Below are positions 59,301 to 64,000 of a stretch of 64,000 nt of DNA, piece by piece (position 1 is the first letter of the stretch; the number at the start of each line of letters is the position of its first letter). A model generated the notes under the pieces. That model made no database searches, was not told the origin of the DNA, and was given only the letters and a program-made list of their open reading frames with translations. The stretch comes from Flavobacteriales bacterium (GTDB lineage Bacteria; Bacteroidota; Bacteroidia; Flavobacteriales; Flavobacteriaceae), in assembly GCA_011524905.1 (NCBI GenBank), contig WTJI01000039.1, positions 1 through 64,000 on the forward strand. The letters run 5' to 3'. The position numbers were made by a program, and so were the translations under genes.

Positions 59301-61418
59301 AATCCTGAAATAATCAATGCCGAAATACAGGATAATACTTTAACAGTATTCGCCACTCCAGGAAAAACTGGCAATGCTGTATTAGTCGTGTCTGCCAAAG
59401 ACCAAGACCCCTACTGTCAATCAACCTATAATGTGTCAGTAAATATTCCATCCAACGAGCCCGTGGTGCAAAATACATGTCCAACCATTACCAGTGGCAT
59501 TCCTCCAATGCGGGTGGCGAAAAACAGTTCGGATCGGATCATACTGCTTCCTGAACTTTACAGTGACGATGCTCCTGAACTCGTTTACTACTCAACGGTT
59601 AGTTACGATAACAGTGTGGTTACTGCTAATATCGAAGGGAGTTACCTGGTTCTCAACTTCTCTGACACCAATACGGGTAATGCCTTAGTAGAATTAAATA
59701 TTATTGACGGTGGATCAGGTTGTATTCAATACTTAGAATTTCAAGTAGAAATTTTTGAAGAAATTGAAAATCTCCCCCCCTACTTTGAATCGCAAAGTTT
59801 TTCAGTTGAAGAAAATGATTCCGATGAAAATGCAGGTGATTTTGATAAATTTTTAGGTAAAATCACTGCAATTGACCCTGAGGGAAGCCCTGTAAACCTT
59901 TCCATCACTAACGGAAATAATCAAGGTATTTTTGAGCTTCGTGGTGATCAGCTTTTCCTTGTTGGGATTTTAGATTTTGAAACGCAAGAAGTTCACGAGT
60001 TAGAAATAACCGCTTCTGATGGCAATAAATCCAATACGAATGTTGTCAAGGTATTTGTAGAAAATGTAGCAAATGCCAGTATTCAAAAGGGTTTTACATT
60101 ACAGGTATATGATATTGATAATGAAAACACTACAAGTAAATCCAATGCATACAAAAGATTTTTAAATCCCGTTTTACAAAAAACCAGAAAAGGTGTTGGT
60201 AAATGGAAGGTTAGAAAAAATATCACCGGAGGGGCAGACGCTGACAAGTTTAAAATAGAACGAGCAGTCGAACAAAAAGATGGAGAAATCCTTGAGGATC
60301 AGCTTGTATTTGCTATTAACCCAGACTTCGAAAATCCATCAGATGCCAACGGTGATAATATTTATGAAGTTGATATTGAGATAATAAATGAGCAAGATGG
60401 TCAATCACTCATCCCAGTTATTGTAAGTCAAAATGCTATAGTTGTTCCTGAAAATGAACCCAAAGCCTTGAATGTTGAATCCATTCCTGCAACAGTACTT
60501 CAAGACACTGATGGAGACGGAATACAAGATGTTATCGATAACAGCCCTTTACAATTCAACCCTGGTCAAGAAGACAGTGACGGAGATGGCGTTGGAGACG
60601 TATCCGATGATGCTGATCAAGATGGTGTGTGGGATCCATTTGATATTTGTCCTGACACGCCTTATGGTACTCCTGTGAATTTAGATGGCTGTCCCATCTT
60701 CATTTTACCTCCCAATAATTTCACCATTTCAAAAATTGAAAAATGTATCGGTGATAACGAAATCCGTCTGGCAGTTGAAGATACAAGCCACGCTTATAAA
60801 CTAGATTTAACGGGGGAAATAAACAGAACCCAAACCCTACGGGAAGAAAGTGTTAGTTTTACTGGACTTAATGGAGGTGATTATCAACTCTGTATAACAG
60901 TCATTGGTGTTGATGAGGAAGAATTCAAACGATGCTTTGATATATCGATTGCCGAACCTGAACCCCTAACGGTGTATAGCAAAAGTGGCACCACTAAAAA
61001 ACAAGTAAGTTTTGATCTATCAGGCGGCAATACATATAATATTACGCACAATGGCTTCACCAAGCAAATTAATAAAGATCAAGTTACCATTGATTTGGCC
61101 AAAGGGCTCAATACTGTTAGAATAGATACAGGTATTGAATGTCAGGGTGTTTTTGAGCAACAGTATTTTAATTCTGCCGTGGTTATGATGGCTCCCAATC
61201 CAGCTCGTGACCTTACTAGCATTTTTGTTGGTGGTGATGACCCTCAAGTTAACATCACTGTGTATAATACACTTGGAGGTATTCTTTATCAAACTAAAGT
61301 TCGCATACCTCAAGACAGACGTATCACCCTGCCAACTGCGTCGCTACCCGTGGGCAGCTATTACGTCAAAGTTGAAGGACAGACAACCCAACAGAATCTA
61401 GCACTCATCAAAGAATAA
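56334..61418 (+). CDS. Giant T9SS type A substrate with ten Cys-pair Ig/cadherin-like repeats
   Basis: 1694 residues, signal peptide MIQRILFLTLVLVSTTVLGQ. Ten tandem units start with a Cys-Pro-like motif at residues 23, 162, 293, 424, 542, 643, 745, 845, 947 and 1049. Each has a second cysteine 81 residues later (80 in unit 7) and a core like FDLNDYFSDPDGDPLTYS. A cadherin-like domain (about 1145-1245), a TSP3 segment DTDGDGIQDVIDNSPLQFNPGQEDSDGDGVGD (near 1390) and a type A C-terminal domain (APNPARDLTSIFVGG...LPVGSYYVKVEGQ...LALIKE) follow. Only 4 bases separate it from the next gene. An extracellular or surface role is inferred. Confidence 0.88.
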   Translation: MIQRILFLTLVLVSTTVLGQNTCPTNTAFFDPVTATTDAPVSVSFDLTNFFADADGDELSFTATSNDDNIASASLDGRTLTIDTKSQDGTTFVILTASDGDANCFSGAEVFVSVLPAIDLTFPEDLTNPDSNNDDSADSSTDQDITFPVEESGTNDSASADCPVIANQPGSIEQDISQTLSVEYNLNEYFSDPNGNVLSYSFETFGDDILTINLDGNSLKIESNGNAGFATLFVDASNGNEGCFSSISINVFITDPNDSSSVDVSVDDLLPDTTTPPEDLITTPDDTFTPQSCPTVSGELGTYEKTLEEGLFLEFNLNDYFSDPDGAPLTYSYDVFGDNVVDVIIDGAVLKIASNGNPGFATIFIDANNGNEGCFSSTSLNVFFIDPTNENIPDISIDDLISNVPDPQDLPFGSDDSQIDFSQCPFVITGIEPIITSPDEPKQEVYDLKFFFGDPNDKELTFEINNANSDIVNVALEGSVLTINTLDSTGESFIEIIATNGEAGCETYIGLFVLVATEEEIPPLTELETTFDLSSELEVNLCPEPVKFFEPISIPVGEVQNFTFDLDEYFSDPEGDAFEFDIFNANPEVAYSSLFGSNLTISLGAESGFGFIVINVVGGGNNCIVSLEIPLEVTQSEDFVSDCVPLLTATPEVSLQLDQPETIINLEEYLNIAEDRVFTVDILGTENEYIEASLFGFNLVISVKEIGAGDSAVYLQIKEETSGCMEVAPIYIPIEDPLGLQDTNCPNLKLEFPYLVTLQKGESISFAYSDYFANIDTEGIEFIGAVAFESFATASVEEGVMTIVAKDQVGFSPAAIGVTDAFGLCEIYLPFELQILGEGVTENSCPELTESLPNIEMNDTEAEVSIDLNTYFQDPDGDPLFYGAFIDSNEFVDFNLIDNQLTLYLKQNTAAVVTLEIGASDAFEDCFTTSILEIIIGTTEEEVTNNCPEVVGTIDAISFGNDELLKNISLESLFTDADGDTLTLEVVSDNPEIINAEIQDNTLTVFATPGKTGNAVLVVSAKDQDPYCQSTYNVSVNIPSNEPVVQNTCPTITSGIPPMRVAKNSSDRIILLPELYSDDAPELVYYSTVSYDNSVVTANIEGSYLVLNFSDTNTGNALVELNIIDGGSGCIQYLEFQVEIFEEIENLPPYFESQSFSVEENDSDENAGDFDKFLGKITAIDPEGSPVNLSITNGNNQGIFELRGDQLFLVGILDFETQEVHELEITASDGNKSNTNVVKVFVENVANASIQKGFTLQVYDIDNENTTSKSNAYKRFLNPVLQKTRKGVGKWKVRKNITGGADADKFKIERAVEQKDGEILEDQLVFAINPDFENPSDANGDNIYEVDIEIINEQDGQSLIPVIVSQNAIVVPENEPKALNVESIPATVLQDTDGDGIQDVIDNSPLQFNPGQEDSDGDGVGDVSDDADQDGVWDPFDICPDTPYGTPVNLDGCPIFILPPNNFTISKIEKCIGDNEIRLAVEDTSHAYKLDLTGEINRTQTLREESVSFTGLNGGDYQLCITVIGVDEEEFKRCFDISIAEPEPLTVYSKSGTTKKQVSFDLSGGNTYNITHNGFTKQINKDQVTIDLAKGLNTVRIDTGIECQGVFEQQYFNSAVVMMAPNPARDLTSIFVGGDDPQVNITVYNTLGGILYQTKVRIPQDRRITLPTASLPVGSYYVKVEGQTTQQNLALIKE
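56391..59765 (+). repeat. Ten-unit protein repeat array within the T9SS type A gene
   Basis: Unit lengths measured from Cys to Cys are 139, 131, 131, 118, 101, 102, 100, 102 and 102 residues. The extra length in the first four comes from Asp/Ser-rich linkers. Units 2 and 3 are the most alike at DNA level. Confidence 0.85.
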
Positions 61419-61422
61419 GTCT

Positions 61423-62112
61423 ATGAAAAAAATCTATCTATATTATTTTCTACTGACACTCATTGTTGTGCATTGTAGTCAGGAACCTGAACCAGTCCCA
61501 GCGGGTATTGCTACATTAATTGCGCCTGCCAACAATGAAGCTTGTTTAGATGGTACTCCCGTTAGCGATACACAGAGTTCTGTTGATTTTCAATGGAATG
61601 CTGCAACCAATGCTATGAATTATAAATTGATGGTGACCAATTTACTTACCAATCAAACGCAAAACTTTTCATCCGTCACCCCCAACCTGCAGGTTACATT
61701 GGTGCACCAAACACCTTATCAGTGGCAGGTAGAAGCTATGGGTGAACCAGAAACCCTTCCTACCTCAAGTGAAAGCTGGAAATTTTACTTAGCAGCAGAA
61801 GCTCAGACCAACTATGCCCCATTTCCTCCTCAATTGCTGTTACCAGAATCTGCTTCCACTGTCACACCAATCAATGGCTTAATCAACTTAAGTTGGAGTG
61901 CTTCAGACCTTGACAATGATATCGAACGCTTTGAAATCTATTTAGATAATAATGATGGGTCAACCAAATTAAAAGATCAAAGCTACGCTGGTGAAACTAC
62001 AACGATAGAGGTAGATGTTGAAAGCAATCAAATTTACTACTGGCAAATTGTAGCCATAGATAGCTCTGGGAACAGAAGTGATTCTGGCATCTATAACTTC
62101 CGTACACAATAA
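61423..62112 (+). CDS. Probable lipoprotein with two fibronectin-III-like domains
   Basis: 229 residues. The N terminus MKKIYLYYFLLTLIVVHC places a cysteine after a hydrophobic stretch (VVHC, an acceptable but not canonical lipobox), followed by acidic SQEPEPVP. Two Fn3-like units follow: residues about 27-125 (VDFQWNAATNAMNYKLMVTN, YQWQVEAMG) and about 130-229 (INLSWSASDLDNDIERFEIYLD, YYWQIVAIDSSGNRS). It is co-oriented and 4 bases after the giant type A protein, so it is likely a membrane-anchored partner. Function not known. Confidence 0.8.
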   Translation: MKKIYLYYFLLTLIVVHCSQEPEPVPAGIATLIAPANNEACLDGTPVSDTQSSVDFQWNAATNAMNYKLMVTNLLTNQTQNFSSVTPNLQVTLVHQTPYQWQVEAMGEPETLPTSSESWKFYLAAEAQTNYAPFPPQLLLPESASTVTPINGLINLSWSASDLDNDIERFEIYLDNNDGSTKLKDQSYAGETTTIEVDVESNQIYYWQIVAIDSSGNRSDSGIYNFRTQ

Positions 62113-62114
62113 AC

Positions 62115-62276
62115 TTGCAGACAAAAAGCTGTTACCGCTGTAAAAAAAGTGACCGTGTCATGTTCCGAATCAAAATAGACCAAACCAAGCATTGGTTTTT
62201 TTGCTGCCAATCCTGCACGGAAACAGAAAAAAAAACAAATTCATTTTATCGTTATGGGGGGACTTGGAAAGGCTAA
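62115..62276 (+). CDS. Small zinc-ribbon protein, TTG start
   Basis: 53 residues, absent from the ORF track because it lacks an early ATG. Frame: CYRCKK with cysteines 6 and 9, a beta-like KIDQTKHWFFCCQSC with cysteines 30/31 and 34, and a C terminus YRYGGTWKG. Paired CxxC motifs suggest one bound zinc. From memory, similar short proteins ending in YGGTWK occur in other flavobacteria, which supports a real gene. It begins 2 bases after the Fn3 lipoprotein stop. Function unknown. Confidence 0.65.
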   Translation: MQTKSCYRCKKSDRVMFRIKIDQTKHWFFCCQSCTETEKKTNSFYRYGGTWKG

Positions 62277-62314
62277 TTTGTTCCCATAGTTCGTCAAAAA
62301 ATAGGGGATTACAA

Positions 62315-62322
62315 TATCTTTG
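62315..62322 (+). promoter_or_regulatory. -7 box upstream of the PLP decarboxylase
   Basis: TATCTTTG matches TAnnTTTG and lies 19 bases before ATG 62342. This supports that start over the upstream track start at 62192. No matching TTG at the right distance. Confidence 0.45.
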
Positions 62323-62341
62323 TGGGAAAGATAGTTTCGCT

Positions 62342-63796
62342 ATGAATGAAAGAAAAACAGCACAGCTGCAAGATGCACTCCCTAAATTGGTCGATGTACT
62401 GGAAAATTATGTTTCATCAAGCCAAAAAAAGGAAACTCCTGTTTTAAAGCAACATGCACCAGAACATATTCTTGGTGCCCTGCATACCGATCAAATTTTA
62501 GAAAATGGTTTTCAGTCCCCCGAAGATATAACGGATTTTGTTTCAACCTACCTAGCGCATACGAATCACCTCCACCATCCGCGTTATATGGGACACCAAG
62601 TGGCTGTTCCACATTCACTTTCAGGTATTCCAGATTGGATTCATGGTACAGCTAATAATCCCTCATCATTATATGAAATGGGACCAGTAGGTGGTGCACT
62701 AGAAGCTTACATGATTAATTGGATGTTAGAAAAATTGGGCTGGTTTCGTGGCCAATCCTATGCCGACTTCACCCAATATCCCGAAAACGGTAGCGGTATT
62801 CTTACCCATGGTGGATCGGTTGCTAATCTGACAGCCCTATCTGCCGCCCGAGCAGCCATTGCTCCCGAAGCGTGGACCGATGGCAACCCTACTGATTTAG
62901 TGATTATTGGCCCAAGTAGTTCGCACTATTCCATAGGAAGAGCAATTTCCATAATGGGAATGGGGAAAAATGCTTATGTCGCTGCTGCTGTAGATAATAA
63001 CGAAGTCATCCAAATTTCAGATCTCCAAAGGGTATATAAGGAACAAAAAGAACAAGGAAAACGTATAATGGCTGTTGTCGCCAATGCCTGTGCAACTTCC
63101 ACAGGGCTTTATGACCCCTTAGATGAAATCGCTGACTTCTGTCAAGAAAATAAGCTTTGGTTTCACGTTGACGGTGCCCATGGAGCTGTTGCACTGTTAT
63201 CGGATCGTGAAAAACAAAAAATGAAAGGGGCAGAAAAAGCCGATTCCCTTATTTGGGATGCACATAAAATGATGCGCGTCCCTGCCCTTTGTACGGCAGT
63301 ACTGTTCAAAAATCAGTTCCACCAATACAATAACTTTAAGCAAAAAGGGAGCTATGTCTTTCACAGCACTGAAGTTATTGGAATGGATTCAATGCCCTAC
63401 ACCGTAGAGTGTACTAAATCCGCCTTAGGAACTAAGTTATTTTGGACATTTGCACTGGGGGGAGAGAAAAACATGACACTGTACATTGAAAAATGTTACC
63501 AATTAGCAGAGGATTTTTACCATCTATTAAACCAACAAAAAGACTTTGAAGTTCCCTATTTTCCGCAATCGAACATACTTTGCTTCCGTTTCACTGGTGG
63601 GCCTGCATCAGATGACTTTCAGCTAAAATTACGTTACACCTTAATTGATACTGGAAATTTTTATATTACATCGTGCGAAATGAACAACAAACGCTACCTA
63701 CGGGTCGTTCTAATTCATCCTGATACAGCAGTGGAAGATCTGAAAGCTTTACTGAACAATATCAGGGATGTAGCCCAAAACTTAATTCAGGATTAG
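62342..63796 (+). CDS. PLP-dependent group II decarboxylase
   Basis: 484 residues from ATG 62342; the 50 extra residues of the track ORF overlap the zinc-ribbon gene and look non-coding. Fold type I decarboxylase: NPSSLYEMGPVGGALEAYMINWM, GILTHGGSVANLTALSAARAA, VDGAHGAVALL and the PLP lysine Lys309 in IWDAHKMMRVP. The family contains glutamate, diaminobutyrate, aromatic amino acid and sulfinate decarboxylases, and the substrate is not clear. Cytoplasmic. Confidence 0.9.
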   Translation: MNERKTAQLQDALPKLVDVLENYVSSSQKKETPVLKQHAPEHILGALHTDQILENGFQSPEDITDFVSTYLAHTNHLHHPRYMGHQVAVPHSLSGIPDWIHGTANNPSSLYEMGPVGGALEAYMINWMLEKLGWFRGQSYADFTQYPENGSGILTHGGSVANLTALSAARAAIAPEAWTDGNPTDLVIIGPSSSHYSIGRAISIMGMGKNAYVAAAVDNNEVIQISDLQRVYKEQKEQGKRIMAVVANACATSTGLYDPLDEIADFCQENKLWFHVDGAHGAVALLSDREKQKMKGAEKADSLIWDAHKMMRVPALCTAVLFKNQFHQYNNFKQKGSYVFHSTEVIGMDSMPYTVECTKSALGTKLFWTFALGGEKNMTLYIEKCYQLAEDFYHLLNQQKDFEVPYFPQSNILCFRFTGGPASDDFQLKLRYTLIDTGNFYITSCEMNNKRYLRVVLIHPDTAVEDLKALLNNIRDVAQNLIQD

Positions 63797-63844
63797 CCCC
63801 GTAAATATTATGAATAAGCCCATAGTTAAATTGACTCCCAGCAG

Positions 63845-64000
63845 ATGAAAAAAGAATTTACTGACACCTTAATGGAACAAGGATTATCATGGGTTTGGGC
63901 CTCTAGCATAACCGTCATAGCAGTATTTATTGCAGCCATTTTCCTGGGTTTGCTGGTGGCTTGGGTAACTAAATTAATCTTACGAAAAGTTTTTAGTCGT
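63845..64000 (+). CDS. Start of a probable MscS-type mechanosensitive channel (cut by window end)
   Basis: 52 residues visible: MKKEFTDTLMEQGLSWVWASSITVIAVFIAAIFLGLLVAWVTKLILRKVFSR. One clear transmembrane helix followed by a basic segment resembles the N terminus of the larger MscS/YbdG-like channels. The pore region lies outside the window, so the family call is tentative. Confidence 0.5.
   Translation, partial: MKKEFTDTLMEQGLSWVWASSITVIAVFIAAIFLGLLVAWVTKLILRKVFSR

Noticed and set aside
56391-59765. Possible CRISPR or DNA satellite because of regular spacing
   Set aside because: The periodicity is at protein level (about 300-420 bases per unit) within one open frame; no short identical DNA repeats with spacers.
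62192-62341. N-terminal 50 residues of the track ORF for the decarboxylase
   Set aside because: They overlap the zinc-ribbon gene and span the likely promoter box; ATG 62342 fits the family start better.

Overview
The window looks like part of a chromosome from a marine-type Flavobacteriaceae or close relative (Bacteroidetes). The evidence is the tmRNA tag GENNYALAA, promoters of the TTG-N19-TAnnTTTG type, a fused SecDF, a bacillithiol (not glutathione) gene set, DUF1599, DUF4293 and OmpP1 genes, type IX secretion (T9SS) substrates with both type A and type B C-terminal domains, and a PorP/SprF protein. The first 45 kb is mostly ordinary, tightly packed housekeeping sequence. The last 20 kb is surface-protein territory. 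I see no insertion sequence, prophage, CRISPR array or plasmid signature.

Layout. 1-2.6 kb: tRNA-His, then a minus-strand redox operon (glutathione peroxidase, trans-sulfuration enzyme, bshB1) joined by ATGA overlaps. 2.7-6.3 kb: minus-strand operon DUF1599, orphan DppB-like permease, tpiA, prmA, clpS. 6.3-8 kb: folP and cdaA (c-di-AMP synthesis), ending stop-to-stop against an ABC exporter followed by truA and a small membrane protein. 11-18.5 kb: YfcE phosphodiesterase, DUF4293, rho with a long disordered insert, tRNA-Glu-rpsT, proS, an aromatic/RS-rich envelope protein and OmpP1. 18.6-22.4 kb: plus-strand chain folE-cysS-yidD-lgt-bstA with one-base or zero-base junctions. 22.4-32.8 kb: minus-strand yceI, secDF, mdh, gyrB, asnB and an amidohydrolase lipoprotein. 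32.9-38.4 kb: beta-barrel and giant TPR protein, divergent from an FtsE-like ATPase. 38.5-39 kb: a decayed DUF1801 gene. 39-45.8 kb: penicillin acylase-like hydrolase, small membrane protein, typA, ssrA, AMP nucleosidase, rhodanese.

45.8-62.3 kb is the most distinctive part. It holds a SprF-like/type B adhesin pair, an S9 peptidase, a 1668-residue type B adhesin, a fatty acid hydroxylase, and a plus-strand cluster made of a 1694-residue type A T9SS substrate, a two-domain Fn3-like lipoprotein and a 53-residue zinc-ribbon protein that the ORF track misses. The 1694-residue protein carries ten tandem repeats. In nine of them the two cysteines lie exactly 81 residues apart, and in the tenth they are 80 apart. 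This is my best candidate for something undescribed. The window ends with a PLP decarboxylase and the start of a probable MscS-type channel.

How it fits together: BshB1 and the BstA-like transferase point to bacillithiol as the thiol buffer. SecDF, YidD, Lgt, OmpP1, SprF and the T9SS substrates describe a cell that invests heavily in envelope export. Many start codons in the ORF track are upstream of the likely real start, and I moved them where promoter boxes, signal peptides or family length argued for it.
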